Source: Acrocarpospora corrugata (lineage in GTDB: Bacteria; Actinomycetota; Actinomycetes; Streptosporangiales; Streptosporangiaceae). From it: a stretch of DNA of 61,562 nucleotides. The notes beneath the pieces are model-generated. The model was not told the DNA's origin, made no database searches, and saw only the letters and a program-made list of their open reading frames with translations. Location: contig NZ_BLAD01000087.1 in assembly GCF_009687845.1 (NCBI RefSeq), forward strand, positions 1 through 61,562, written 5' to 3'. A program made the translations under genes and the position numbers. Shown piece after piece: positions 40,907 to 51,727 of the stretch (the first letter of the stretch is position 1; each line of letters opens with the position of its first letter).

Positions 40907-43780
40907 ATGACCGGCCATGATTTCTTCGCGCAACCGAATCTGCGCCGCCCCGCGGTGAGTCTCGACCAGGTGCGGGTGGTGGCCGCGAAGCTGTTCGGGG
41001 TGGAAGGCCCGATCGAGGAGCTGGGCAGTAATCAGGATCGGAACTACCTGGTTGATTCGCGGTTCCTGCTGAAGGTCGCGAATCCGGTGTTCTCCGATCT
41101 GGAGCTGGACGCGCAGGATCGGGCGTTGCTGCGGTTGGCGGAGGCCGTGCCGGAAATGCGGGTGCCGCAGCCCCAGTTGAGCCGGGACGGGGAGTATGTC
41201 GCGCGGTTCGACGCGGATGGGGTTGAACTGCGGGCGCGGTTGCTGACTTTCGTGCCCGGGTTTCCGCTGTTCGATTCGCGGCATCTCGCGCCGGTGGTGG
41301 TCGGGCGGCTGGGGGAGCTGGCGGGCCGGGTGGTGGCGGGGCTGGCGGATTTCCAGCATCCGGGATTGGAGAGGCTCAGCCAGTGGGATCTGCGGAACGC
41401 CCGGCGGGTCTGCGAGGCCCTGGCCGGATTCATAGCCGACGCCGGGCGGGCCGCCGCGGTACGCGACGCGGTCGCGATGGCGTGTGACCGGCTGGACGCG
41501 CTCACGCCCGAGTTGCGCGTGCAGGCCATTCACGGTGACGTCACCGACGACAACGTCGTGTGTGAGCGCGAGGCCAATGGTCGGCCCGTCCTGACCGGGC
41601 TCATTGATTTCGGCGATCTGGGCTGCGGCTGGATCGTCGGCGAACTGGCCACGACCTGCGCCGCGATTCTGCACCACGAGCCGGAACGTCCACTCGCGAT
41701 CCTGCCCGCGGTCCGGGCCTTTCACCGCCTCGTGCCGCTCACCGACGCCGAGATCGAGGCGCTCTGGCCCGCGATCATCGCCCGCACCGCCGTCCTGGTG
41801 GTCAGCGGTGAATATCAGGAGCGCATCGACCCCGACAACGAATACGCCACCCAGCGAACCGACTATGAATGGCACTCATTTGAGGCCGCCTTCAGCCTCC
41901 CCGCCGAAGTGGGCCACGCCGCCATTCGCGACGCTCTCGCCAAGCCCCGGCCGGTTCCCGCGATCAGCTTGGGCCGCCTTCTCCCCGCGCTCGACGAACC
42001 CGATGTTCTCGACCTGACCGCCCAGAGCGAAACACTCCAGGACGGAAACTGGCTGGATCCCGAATGGCGAATCGCGAGCGACTCGACCGTCATTCTCCGG
42101 TACGGCGAGGCGCGCCTGACGAGAACGGCGATCCACAGCGACCGCGCCCCCGAAACCGTCGCACTCGGCGTAGAGATCTTCTGCCCACCCGGAACCCCGG
42201 TGACGGCTCCCTTCGCGGGAGTCGTTCGATCCGACTCGGTTTTCTCGGGCGACGACGCTGACCTGCATCTTCAAGGCGTCACCTTCACTCGGTCCCCGGG
42301 CGAACGCCTCGAAGCGGGGGACCTTCTGGGCGAAGTGGCTCCGCTTCCTGATCTCGCGATGGGACGGCTTTTCGTCCAACTCTGTACCGTCAAAGGCTCG
42401 ACGCCACCCGCCTTCGTGACACCCGAGACGGCATCCGCGTGGATGAGCGTCTGCCCCGACCCTTCGCCACTGATCGGCCTGGACTGCGCCGCCCCCGCCG
42501 AACCGACCAGCGCCGACGTGCTCGGCCTGCGCCGGCAGGCGCTCGCGGAGGTTCAGGAGAACTACTACGAGGACCCGCCCAGAATCGAGCGCGGCTGGCG
42601 CCAGCACCTCACCGACCTCAATGGCCGGACATATCTCGACATGGTGAACAACGTGGCCGCTGTCGGCCACGCACACCCCCGCCTCAACGCCGCCGTCAGC
42701 CGCCAATGGAACCTGCTCAACACGAACTCCCGATTCAACTACCGCGCCATCGCCGAGTTTTCGAAACGTCTGGCAGACCTGCTCCCCGACCCGCTGGACA
42801 CCGTTTTCCTGGTGAACAGCGGATCCGAAGCCGTGGACCTGGCCCTCCGCCTGGCTCAGACCTTCACCCAGCGCGAGGACGTTGTCTGTGTGGCCGAGGC
42901 ATATCACGGCTGGACGATCGGCTCGGACGCCATCTCCACCTCGACCGCCGACAATCCCCACGCCCTCACGACGCGACCCTCCTGGGTCCACCCGGTCCTG
43001 GCCCCCAACATGTTCCGAGGCCAATTCCGCGGCCCCGACGCCGCCGCCCGCTACATCGAGAACGCCCGCCAGGCAATCGAAACCGGCCGCCCGCCCGCCG
43101 CGTTCATCTGCGAACCCTTCTACGGAAACGCCGGCGGGGTCCCCCTCCCCGACGGCTACCTCCCGGCCGTCTACGAAACCGTCCGCGCCGCCGGCGGCCT
43201 GTGCGTCGCCGACGAAGTCCAGGTCGGGTACGGCCGCCTCGGCCACCACTTCTGGGGTTTCGAGCAGCAACACGTGACCCCCGACATCGTCACCATCGCC
43301 AAAGCCATGGGCAACGGCCACCCCCTCGGCGCGGTGATCACCCGCCGCGATATCGCGGAAACGTTCTCCCGGAACGGCTATTTCTTCTCCTCCGCAGGCG
43401 GCAGCCCCGTCAGCTGCACCGTCGGAACAACCGTTCTCGACATCATCGCCGACGAGAACCTTCAGCAGAACGCCGCCACGATCGGCGACCATCTCCGCCG
43501 CCGCGTCGAACAACTCGCCCAGGACCACCCCATGATCGGCGCCGTCCACGGAATGGGCCTCTACATGGGCGTAGAACTCGTCCGCGACCCCCACACCCTT
43601 GCTCCGGCCCCCGACGAAACCGCCGCCATCTGCGAGCGAATGCTGGACCTGGGAGTAATAGTCCAGCCCACCGGCGACCTCCTGAACGTCCTCAAAATCA
43701 AACCCCCCATGTGCCTGACCATCGAAAGCGCCGACTTCTTCGCCGACATGCTGGCCCGGACACTCCGCGACGGCTGGTGA
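40907..43780 (+). CDS. Kinase - barrel - class III aminotransferase fusion (hydroxylysine-type)
   Basis: 957 residues from the ATG at 40907. Domain 1 (~20-340): APH-type small-molecule kinase, with catalytic AIHGDVTDDNVV (HGDxxxxN) and metal-binding GLIDFGDLG. Domain 2 (~380-510): a beta-barrel of the M23/lipoyl-like kind (FCPPGTPVTAPFAGVVRS, GERLEAGDLLGEV) without obvious zinc ligands. Domain 3 (~530-955): class III PLP aminotransferase with NSGSEAVDLALRLA, CVADEVQVGYGRLG and the PLP Lys in IAKAMGNGHPLGA. The kinase plus aminotransferase-fold pair corresponds to the separate vertebrate hydroxylysine kinase and phospholyase (HYKK and PHYKPL), which supports a phosphorylate-then-eliminate mechanism on an amino alcohol. 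The substrate is unproven. The gene is intact although everything upstream in the locus is broken. Confidence 0.85.
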   Translation: MTGHDFFAQPNLRRPAVSLDQVRVVAAKLFGVEGPIEELGSNQDRNYLVDSRFLLKVANPVFSDLELDAQDRALLRLAEAVPEMRVPQPQLSRDGEYVARFDADGVELRARLLTFVPGFPLFDSRHLAPVVVGRLGELAGRVVAGLADFQHPGLERLSQWDLRNARRVCEALAGFIADAGRAAAVRDAVAMACDRLDALTPELRVQAIHGDVTDDNVVCEREANGRPVLTGLIDFGDLGCGWIVGELATTCAAILHHEPERPLAILPAVRAFHRLVPLTDAEIEALWPAIIARTAVLVVSGEYQERIDPDNEYATQRTDYEWHSFEAAFSLPAEVGHAAIRDALAKPRPVPAISLGRLLPALDEPDVLDLTAQSETLQDGNWLDPEWRIASDSTVILRYGEARLTRTAIHSDRAPETVALGVEIFCPPGTPVTAPFAGVVRSDSVFSGDDADLHLQGVTFTRSPGERLEAGDLLGEVAPLPDLAMGRLFVQLCTVKGSTPPAFVTPETASAWMSVCPDPSPLIGLDCAAPAEPTSADVLGLRRQALAEVQENYYEDPPRIERGWRQHLTDLNGRTYLDMVNNVAAVGHAHPRLNAAVSRQWNLLNTNSRFNYRAIAEFSKRLADLLPDPLDTVFLVNSGSEAVDLALRLAQTFTQREDVVCVAEAYHGWTIGSDAISTSTADNPHALTTRPSWVHPVLAPNMFRGQFRGPDAAARYIENARQAIETGRPPAAFICEPFYGNAGGVPLPDGYLPAVYETVRAAGGLCVADEVQVGYGRLGHHFWGFEQQHVTPDIVTIAKAMGNGHPLGAVITRRDIAETFSRNGYFFSSAGGSPVSCTVGTTVLDIIADENLQQNAATIGDHLRRRVEQLAQDHPMIGAVHGMGLYMGVELVRDPHTLAPAPDETAAICERMLDLGVIVQPTGDLLNVLKIKPPMCLTIESADFFADMLARTLRDGW

Positions 43781-43853
43781 CCAGCGGACCCTGCTCCCGG
43801 CGAGGCGCGGCCTCCGGAAAACAAGTCGCCGTCAGCGGACCTGCTCACGACAC

Positions 43854-43929
43854 AGGTCGGCCAGGGTCATCAGCGAGCCCCCGCTCCCTGCGAAGCGGCG
43901 GCTTCCGGTCGTAGGTCGGCCAGGGTCAT
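43854..43929 (-). repeat. 17-bp direct repeat at the glutamine amidotransferase 3' end
   Basis: AGGTCGGCCAGGGTCAT occurs at 43854-43870 and 43913-43929. On the coding strand it encodes MTLADL just before the end of the gene and again directly after the stop. This suggests a small tandem duplication of the 3' end. Confidence 0.65.
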
Positions 43930-44733
43930 GAGACGCGCCGGCGGCTCCGACAGGATCAGCTGGCGGCTGATCGCGAGGTTCGCGCCCGCGTGGATGAGTT
44001 CGCCGGGTTTGAGGAGTTCCCAGTTCGGGTTGTCGTCCATTGGCTCGCTGGCGACCACCACGCACGGGATGGAGGCCATGTCGGTGCATCTCACCCGGAT
44101 TCGCCCGCCGGTGCCCTGGTGGTCGAGGTGCCGGTTCATGGGGTCGCGGTCCAGCAGGTACAGCTGGTGGGTGTCGGGGTAGCGCAGGGCCCACAGACCG
44201 GTCGGCGTGATCAGGACGATGTTGAGCGCGTACAGCGGGAGTTCGGCGGCGATCCACTGGACCGCGCTGGTGATGCCGGCGCTCACGTTGCCGCCGTGGG
44301 CCCGGATCTCCCGGGTGATCAGGGCGAACACCCGTTCCGAGTCGGTGTCGCCGGCCACCATGGCGAGATCGGGGCCGAGGTGCTCGTCGAGCAGATCCAA
44401 TCCCTCGACCACGCCGTTGTGCGCGAACAGGCGGCCTTCCTGCTCGAAGGGGTGGGTGTTGCGGTCGGCCAGCCCGCCGGTCGAGGCGTACCGGACGTGC
44501 GCGATGAACGTGGTCGACTCGGCGTCCCGGGCCGCCGTGGCGAACTTCCGATCCTCATAGGCGGCGATGGGCGCTTTGTAGATCATCGGGGTGCCGTCGG
44601 CGTCGTAGTAGCCCAGGCCGGCTCCGTCCGGCTCGCGATAGCTCTGCGCGTACAGGCTGTCCGGCGCGTCCAGGAGCCAGAAGGTGGCCCGGGTCCGGCA
44701 CGGCGCTCCACTCATCCCGAACAGACGGCACAT
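43870..44733 (-). CDS. Class II glutamine amidotransferase (EgtC/YafJ type)
   Basis: 287 residues. The Ntn nucleophile is Cys2 in MCRLFGMSG, exposed after Met removal. Further family motifs: YREPDGAGLGYYDADG, FIAHVRYASTGGLADRNTHPF, FAHNGVVEG, and GDTDSERVFALI. It hydrolyses the amide of glutamine or a gamma-glutamyl conjugate. In stand-alone members such as EgtC the target is a gamma-glutamyl compound. There are no ergothioneine genes next to it, so the substrate is open. It is divergent from the ROK regulator. Confidence 0.88.
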   Translation of the reverse strand: MCRLFGMSGAPCRTRATFWLLDAPDSLYAQSYREPDGAGLGYYDADGTPMIYKAPIAAYEDRKFATAARDAESTTFIAHVRYASTGGLADRNTHPFEQEGRLFAHNGVVEGLDLLDEHLGPDLAMVAGDTDSERVFALITREIRAHGGNVSAGITSAVQWIAAELPLYALNIVLITPTGLWALRYPDTHQLYLLDRDPMNRHLDHQGTGGRIRVRCTDMASIPCVVVASEPMDDNPNWELLKPGELIHAGANLAISRQLILSEPPARLMTLADLRPEAAASQGAGAR

Positions 44734-44851
44734 GCAGATTCCCCCCGATGACTGATCCCCCCACCGGACGTACCCAGCTTTCGCATTCAGCCGCCTTTTT
44801 GTGCGAACTAACCTTAATTTAGTCGTGATCCGGGCCATATTCGCCGGAGTA

Positions 44852-44880
44852 TTGACTGGTATTGCCGCGACACTGATACT
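44852..44880 (+). promoter_or_regulatory. Promoter of the ROK regulator gene
   Basis: TTGACT (44852-44857), a 17-bp spacer and GATACT (44875-44880), with the ATG at 44923 and GGAAGAG before it. Upstream, ACTAACCTTAATTTAGT (44807-44823) carries ACTAA/TTAGT inverted ends and is a possible operator in this AT-rich 190-bp divergent gap. Confidence 0.65.
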
Positions 44881-44922
44881 CGGGTCACTGCAAGAGAGCG
44901 TTCTCACGAGCGGAAGAGTGCT

Positions 44923-46143
44923 ATGTCGCCCCCAGACTCGACGTCGTCCCAGCGCGTGGCGAACCGCGCCCGCGTGGTGCGCGCGTTGCGGGAGCGAGGG
45001 GCGCAGAGCCGTCGCGAGCTGACCGAGATCGGGCTGTCCCGGTCGACGGTGAAGAGCGTCGTGGAGGAGCTCATCGACGCGGGCACCGTCACCGAATACC
45101 CGGACACGAAGGCGGCCAGGGGCACCGGGCGTCCGCCCATGCTGGTCGGCCTCAAGGGCGACCTCGGGGTGGCGGTCGGCGTCGAGATCGCCAACGGGGT
45201 CGTCCGGGTGGCCGTCTGCGACACGGCGCAGCAGTTGCTGGCGCACGACTCCGTACCCACCGATGATCACACCCCGCCGCAGGGGACGCTCAAGACGGTG
45301 GGGGCGCTGATCGACCGGATGCTGGACCGGCTCGACCTGGCCAGGTCGCAGGTGATCGGGGTCGGGATCGCGGTGCCGGGGCCGATCCAGCGGCGTACCG
45401 GACTGAACGGGCGGGCCACCACCCTCAAACCGTGGGTGAACGTCAACGCGCACGTGGCGGCGGCGGAGGCGTTGCGGATGCCGCTGCTGGTCGACAACGA
45501 CGCCAACTTCGGGGCGCTGGCCGAGCTGACCTGGGGCGCGGCCCGGGGACTGCGGGACGTTGCCTACGTCTACACCGCCTCCGGCATCGGCGTCGGCTTC
45601 ATACTCAACGGCGCGCTGTACGTCGGCGCCAACGGCACCGCCGGAGAACTCGGCCACACCACCATCGACGAGAACGGAGAGGTCTGCGAATGCGGCGGAC
45701 GGGGCTGCCTCAACACCCTCGCCAACGCCGACTCCATCTCCCAGAAACTGTGGCGCAGCTACGGCGACCGCCTGTCCATCGCGGACGTGATCAAGATGGC
45801 CCAGCTGGGTGACGTCGGTTGCCGCCGCGTCATCGCCGACGCGGGCCGGCACATCGGCCTGGCCGCCGCCAACATGTACAACCTGCTCGACCCCGAGCTG
45901 ATCATCCTGGGCGGCAATCTCGCCCCCGCGGGCGACATCCTGCTCGGGCCGCTCCGGGAGTCCATGGCCAGGCGTGCGATCCACGCCGGTGAGGTGCTCC
46001 CGCCCTTCGTCGTCGGCGAGCTCAACGAGAACGTGGTCGTGGTGCTCGGCGCGGCGGCCGCGGTGCTGCGGGACGCCGACGCGTTCCCCCTGCCCAGCCG
46101 GAACAGCCAGCACAGCACAACGGTCAGAGCCCGAAGGCCCTGA
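44923..46143 (+). CDS. ROK-family transcriptional repressor
   Basis: 406 residues. N-terminal winged helix: about 12-70 (RVVRALRERGAQSRRELTEIGLSRSTVKSVVEELIDAGTV). The ROK sugar-kinase-like domain follows, with VAVGVEIANGVVRVAV, VDNDANFGALAELTWG and GELGHTTIDENGEVCECGGRGCLNT, which supplies the family zinc Cys residues (CxCGxxGC). The Glu that usually follows GC as a sugar contact is Asn here (CLNT). It should repress the sugar importer genes 113 bp downstream and be released by their substrate. Gene order regulator, binding protein, ATPase, two permeases, lactonase makes a self-contained sugar-uptake regulon. Confidence 0.9.
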   Translation: MSPPDSTSSQRVANRARVVRALRERGAQSRRELTEIGLSRSTVKSVVEELIDAGTVTEYPDTKAARGTGRPPMLVGLKGDLGVAVGVEIANGVVRVAVCDTAQQLLAHDSVPTDDHTPPQGTLKTVGALIDRMLDRLDLARSQVIGVGIAVPGPIQRRTGLNGRATTLKPWVNVNAHVAAAEALRMPLLVDNDANFGALAELTWGAARGLRDVAYVYTASGIGVGFILNGALYVGANGTAGELGHTTIDENGEVCECGGRGCLNTLANADSISQKLWRSYGDRLSIADVIKMAQLGDVGCRRVIADAGRHIGLAAANMYNLLDPELIILGGNLAPAGDILLGPLRESMARRAIHAGEVLPPFVVGELNENVVVVLGAAAAVLRDADAFPLPSRNSQHSTTVRARRP

Positions 46144-46255
46144 CCGTTTCGCCGCACGCGAGTGCGGGTCGCACGGTTCGACCGCGGTTGCCGCCGCAGC
46201 CGGACCAGTTACGCCACGGGGTGGGCCCGTGGCGGCGATACAAGGTGGAGCAACC

Positions 46256-47364
46256 ATGAATCTACATCGGTATGGGCGGCTGCTCGTCGCCGCCCTCGCG
46301 CTGTCAATCGCGGCGGCGTGCGGTTCCCCGGCGTCCGAGGCCCCGGCCGCGCAGCCCTCCGGCAGCGCCCCCGCCGCGAAGCTGAAGATCGCCCTCTCCA
46401 ACTCCTTCATCGGCAACCAGTGGCGGGTGGAGATGGAGAACGTCTTCAAGGCCGCCTGCGCGATGCCGCCGTACGTCGACCAGGTGGAGTGCAGCGTCTA
46501 CAACGCGGGCAACGACGTCTCGACGCAGTCCCGGCAGATCTCCAACCTGATCTCGCAGGGCGTGGACGGCATCGTCGTCAACGCGGCCTCCACCAGCGGC
46601 CTCAACGGCGTGGTCCAGCAGGCCTGTGACCGCGGCATCGTGGTCGTGTCGTTCGACAACACGGTGGACGCGGCCTGCGGGCTGACCGTCAACACCGACC
46701 AGGTCAAGTTCGGCCAGCAGCTGGCGCAGTTCCTGGTGGACCAGCTGAAGGGCCAGGGCAAGGTCATCATGGTGACCGGCGTGGCCGGGACGGGGGCCGA
46801 CAACGACCGGAACAAGGGCGCGAAGGAGGTCTTCGCGGCCAATCCCGGGATCGAGATCGTCGCCACGTACAGCGGGATGTGGGATTCGGCGACCGCGCAG
46901 CGGGCGACGTCCGGGCAGCTGCCCGGCCTGCCGAAGGTCGACGGGGTGTGGGTGTCCGGCGGGACCGACGGCGTGATCAAGGCGTTCAGCGCGGCCAAGC
47001 GGCCGATGCCGGTGTTCGCGGGCGAGGCCGAGAACGGGTTCCGCAAGTACATGGCGGGCATTCTTGAGCCGAAGGTCAACGGCATGTCGATCGGGCAGCC
47101 GCCGTTCCTGTCGGTGATCGCGCTCGAACTCGCCCGTGGGGTGATCAAGAACGAGCACCCGAAGGAGAGCGTGACCATCCCGTTCCCGGTGGTGACGTCG
47201 GACTCGCTGGTGCCGGGGGAGACGGTCTTCCCCGACCTGCCGGACAGCTTCTTCGCCGACTTCACCGACTCGGGGCCGAACGCCACCGTGATCCTGTGCC
47301 AGCAGGGGGCGACGGACGGCACCCCCTGTCCGGGTAAGACGCTAGACGTCAACTTCGGCACCCG

Positions 47365-47368
<4 letters not shown>
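46256..47368 (+). CDS. Ribose-type sugar-binding lipoprotein
   Basis: 370 residues from the ATG at 46256 (AGGTGGAG upstream). Signal peptide and lipobox: NLHRYGRLLVAALALSIAAACGSP, lipid Cys at about 22. Family-4 (RbsB/XylF-type) periplasmic-binding domain: KIALSNSFIGNQWRVEMENVFKA, GVDGIVVNAAS, VVVSFDNTVDAACGLTVNTDQ and VMVTGVAGTGADNDRNKGAK-like VIMVTGVAGTGADNDRN. The fold binds monosaccharides with an Asp/Arg/Trp set (NQW, FDNT). Its last bases overlap the ATPase start (47365-47368). The sugar is not determinable from sequence alone. Confidence 0.92.
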
Positions 47369-48898
<1,530 letters not shown>

Positions 48899-48906
<8 letters not shown>

Positions 48907-49837
48907 TCGGCTCGGGTACGTCGTGCTGGTGGCCACCATCGCCGCCTACCTGGTCGTCTACTCCTCCAGCCTCGGGCGGCTGCCGACCTCGTTCGACTAT
49001 CTGTCCATCCTCAACACGATGTTGCCGCTGGTGTTCGTGGCGATCGGGCAGAGCCTGGTCGTGCTCACCGGGGGGATCGACCTCTCGGTCGGCGGGATCG
49101 TCAGTCTCTGCGTGGCCGTCACGGCGACGATCGTGACGGGGGACGGGCTGGCGCCGTTCGGCTGGGTGCTGGTGGTCCTGGTGCTGGGCGCGGCGTGCGG
49201 TGCGGTGAACGGGGTGATCGTCTCGGCTGGGCGGATCGCACCGATTCTGACCACGCTCGCGACGTTGTCGATCTTCACTGGGCTGGCGCTCTGGGTGCTG
49301 CCGGTGCCGGGCGGGTCGATTCCGCCGGTGGTGCGGAACGTGCTCTCCAATCCGAACGTGCCCACCGGGCTGATCTGGCTGGGGGTGGCGATCGGCGGGT
49401 GGCTGGTGCTGCGGCGGACCCGGTTCGGGATGCGGGTCTACGCGGTCGGGAGCGACGAGACCAGTGCGCGGGCGGTCGGCGTGCCGGCGGCGCGGGTCAA
49501 ACTCGGCGTCTACGCCCTGTCCGGGCTGTGCAGCGGGCTGGCGGCGGTGTTCTACGTGTCCACCACCACGGCGGGAGACGCCAACGCGGGCGCGCCGTTC
49601 ATCCTGACCTCGATCGCCTCGGTCGTCGTAGGCGGTGTCGCCTTCAGCGGCGGGCGGGGGAGCGCGCTCGGGGCGGTCGCGGGCGCGGTGGCGCTGACCC
49701 TGGTGATCGACGTGCTGTTCTTCGCGGGGATCGATCCGCTCTACCAGTCCCTGTTCCAGGGGCTGTTCCTGGTCGTCGCGGTCCTGCTCGGGACCGTGGC
49801 CACGCTGGTGACCCGCCGACGGAGGGCAGTGACGTGA
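48899..49837 (+). CDS. Sugar ABC transporter permease (RbsC type), first
   Basis: 312 residues, eight to ten membrane segments, starting within the end of the ATPase gene (8-bp overlap). The family motifs are IGQSLVVLTGGIDLSVGGIVSL, the ATPase-contact region RRTRFGMRVYAVGSDETSARAVGV and SGLCSGLAAVFYVSTTT, and the Gly-rich IASVVVGGVAFSGGRGSALGAVAGA. With the second permease it forms a heterodimeric channel, as in xylose/arabinose-type importers of actinobacteria. The stop overlaps the next start (GTGA, 49834-49837). Confidence 0.92.
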
Positions 49838-50811
49838 ACGGAGAGATTCTCCGGCGGTTCGACACGATCACGCCGGGCGCTCGGCGCGTGCTCTACGCGT
49901 ACGCGGTGGCGGCTTCGGTGCTGCTGCTCGGGGCCGTCCTGAATCCGGGTTTCGCGTCCTGGACGAGTCTGCGGGCGGTGCTGGTCGTGGCCGCGTTCAC
50001 CGGGTTCGTGGCGGCGGGGCAGATGCTGGTGGTCCTGGTGGGCGGGATCGACCTGTCGATTCCGTGGGTGCTCAACGGCGCGGCGATCGTGCTGACGACC
50101 ACCAGTCTGGGGCAGTCCGTGCGGCTGCCGTACGCGCTGGCGCTGGCGCTCGGGGTCGGCGCGCTGGCCGGGTTCGCCAACGGGATGGGGGTCGCCTGGC
50201 TGGGCGTGCCCGCCGTGGTGATGACGCTCGGCATGAACGGCGTGCTGCAAGGGCTGTCGCTCGGGTTGTCGAAGGGGCTGACCTGCGCGTCCTGCGGCTC
50301 GTACGCGCCGCAGCCGCTGCGCGACCTGTTCGTCGGCGGGGTGGCCGGGGTGCCGGCCGCGCTGCTGGTGTGGATCGGGGTGGCGCTGCTCATGACCGTG
50401 CTGCTCACCCTCACCACGTTCGGGCGGCGGGTGTACGCGGTGGGCGTCAACTCGCGGGCGGCCTTCCTGTCCGGGGTCGGCGTGCGCGGCGTGACCGTGG
50501 CCCTCTACACGCTCAGCGGCGTCTTCGCGGCGTTGGCCGGGATCATGCTGGTTGGGTACGGCGGGCAGCCCTCGCTGGGGCTGGGCGATCCGTACCTGTT
50601 CGAGTCGATCGCGGCCGTCGTCGTCGGCGGGGTGTCCATCCTCGGTGGCCGGGGGCACTACCTCGGCGTCGTCGCCGGTTCGCTCACTCTGGTCGCCGTC
50701 ACCACCTTCCTCCAGGCCCAGCGGGTGCCCGAATACGGCCGCCTCATGATCTACGGCCTGGTGATCCTGGTCATCCTCTTCGCGTACGGACGGGACAAGT
50801 CTCATGACTGA
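49834..50811 (+). CDS. Sugar ABC transporter permease (RbsC type), second
   Basis: 325 residues from the GTG at 49834. It has the same architecture as its neighbour: AGQMLVVLVGGIDLSIPWVLNG, TTFGRRVYAVGVNSRAAFLSGVGV, and SIAAVVVGGVSILGGRGHYLGVVAGS. A short loop with two Cys (GLTCASCGSYAPQPLRDL) between membrane segments faces the outside and may form a disulfide. Its last codons overlap the SMP-30 gene by 8 bp, keeping importer and lactonase in one transcript. Confidence 0.92.
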   Translation: MNGEILRRFDTITPGARRVLYAYAVAASVLLLGAVLNPGFASWTSLRAVLVVAAFTGFVAAGQMLVVLVGGIDLSIPWVLNGAAIVLTTTSLGQSVRLPYALALALGVGALAGFANGMGVAWLGVPAVVMTLGMNGVLQGLSLGLSKGLTCASCGSYAPQPLRDLFVGGVAGVPAALLVWIGVALLMTVLLTLTTFGRRVYAVGVNSRAAFLSGVGVRGVTVALYTLSGVFAALAGIMLVGYGGQPSLGLGDPYLFESIAAVVVGGVSILGGRGHYLGVVAGSLTLVAVTTFLQAQRVPEYGRLMIYGLVILVILFAYGRDKSHD

Positions 50812-51670
50812 CATCGACGTCTTCGGCGACGTCACCTGCGAGCTCGGCGAGAGCGCCCTGTGGGACGGCAGCCGTTTCCACTGGGTCGACATCACCGGCC
50901 GGCGCGTGTACGCGAAGGACTGGCCGGACGGCGACACGCTGGCGCTGTCCACTCCGGACCCGGTCGGCAGCGTCGCCCTCCGGGCCGGCGGCGGGCTCGT
51001 CGCGGCGTTCCGGCACACGATCGCCTTCTGCGACCTGGACCGGGGCAGCATCGAGATCGCCGGCGAGGTCGAGCCCGGCCGGCCGGGCAACCGCCTCAAC
51101 GACGGCGCGGTCGATCCCTCCGGGCGGTTCTGGGTGGGGTCGATGGACCTGTCCGAATCCGAGCCGACCGGATCGTTCTACCGGATCGATCCAGACCTCA
51201 CGGTCACCACCGCCTTCAACGGGATCATCTGCTCCAACGGCCCGGCCTGGAGCCCGGACGGGCGGACGATGTACCACGTCGACTCGACCCGGCGGGTGAT
51301 CAAGGCGTACCCGCTCGACCCTTCGACCGGGGAACTCGGCCCCGGCCGGGTCTTCGCCTCGGACGAAGGGCAGGACTGGTTTCCCGACGGGGTGACGGTC
51401 GACGCCGACGGGTTCATCTGGAACTGCAAATGGGACGGTTCCCGCATTGTCCGCTACGCCCCCGACGGAACCATCGACCGCGTCCTGATGGTCCCCGTGC
51501 CACGCCCGACCCGATGCGCGTTCGTCGGCCCCGACCTGACCACCCTCGCGGTCACCACCGCGCGCATCGGCCTGACCGAGGCCGCCGTGGCCGACGCTCC
51601 GCTGTCCGGGCGGGTGCTCCTGCTGGATCCCGGCGCGCGCGGACTGCCGACACCCGCGTTCGGCGGCTGA
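50804..51670 (+). CDS. SMP-30/gluconolactonase-family lactonase
   Basis: 288-residue six-bladed propeller. Metal ligands: Glu in CELGESALWDGSRFHWVD, Asn in NRLNDGAVDPSGRFWVGSM, Asn in CSNGPAWSPDGRTMYHVDS and Asp in FPDGVTVDADGFIWNCKW. It is clearly different from the SMP-30 protein at 25.3 kb. Position at the end of the sugar importer operon, overlapping the permease, implies that the imported aldose is oxidised to a lactone and opened here. The oxidising dehydrogenase is not in the cluster. Confidence 0.9.
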   Translation: MTDIDVFGDVTCELGESALWDGSRFHWVDITGRRVYAKDWPDGDTLALSTPDPVGSVALRAGGGLVAAFRHTIAFCDLDRGSIEIAGEVEPGRPGNRLNDGAVDPSGRFWVGSMDLSESEPTGSFYRIDPDLTVTTAFNGIICSNGPAWSPDGRTMYHVDSTRRVIKAYPLDPSTGELGPGRVFASDEGQDWFPDGVTVDADGFIWNCKWDGSRIVRYAPDGTIDRVLMVPVPRPTRCAFVGPDLTTLAVTTARIGLTEAAVADAPLSGRVLLLDPGARGLPTPAFGG

Positions 51671-51683
51671 ACCCTCTCCGGCA

Positions 51684-51702
51684 AGCTGTACCGAGTACAG
51701 CT
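51684..51702 (+). promoter_or_regulatory. Perfect inverted repeat upstream of the dienelactone hydrolase gene
   Basis: AGCTGTAC-CGA-GTACAGCT, 8-bp arms around a 3-bp centre, 26 bp before the ATG at 51728. The TGTAC/GTACA form resembles TetR-family operators. No regulator gene is adjacent, so the binding protein would act in trans. Confidence 0.5.
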
Positions 51703-51727
51703 GTAGCCGCGAAAAGGGACTGATCAT

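Noticed and set aside
39740-43780. A single open frame of 1346 codons
   Set aside because: It joins the front of the P1 peptidase, about 400 bp of meaningless frame after the 31-bp insertion, and the kinase-aminotransferase gene. The latter has its own ATG at 40907.
44807-44823. Iron-regulator (IdeR/DmdR) box upstream of the ROK gene
   Set aside because: Only one half-site (CTAACCT) fits and the neighbours are sugar genes. It is noted only as a possible ROK operator.
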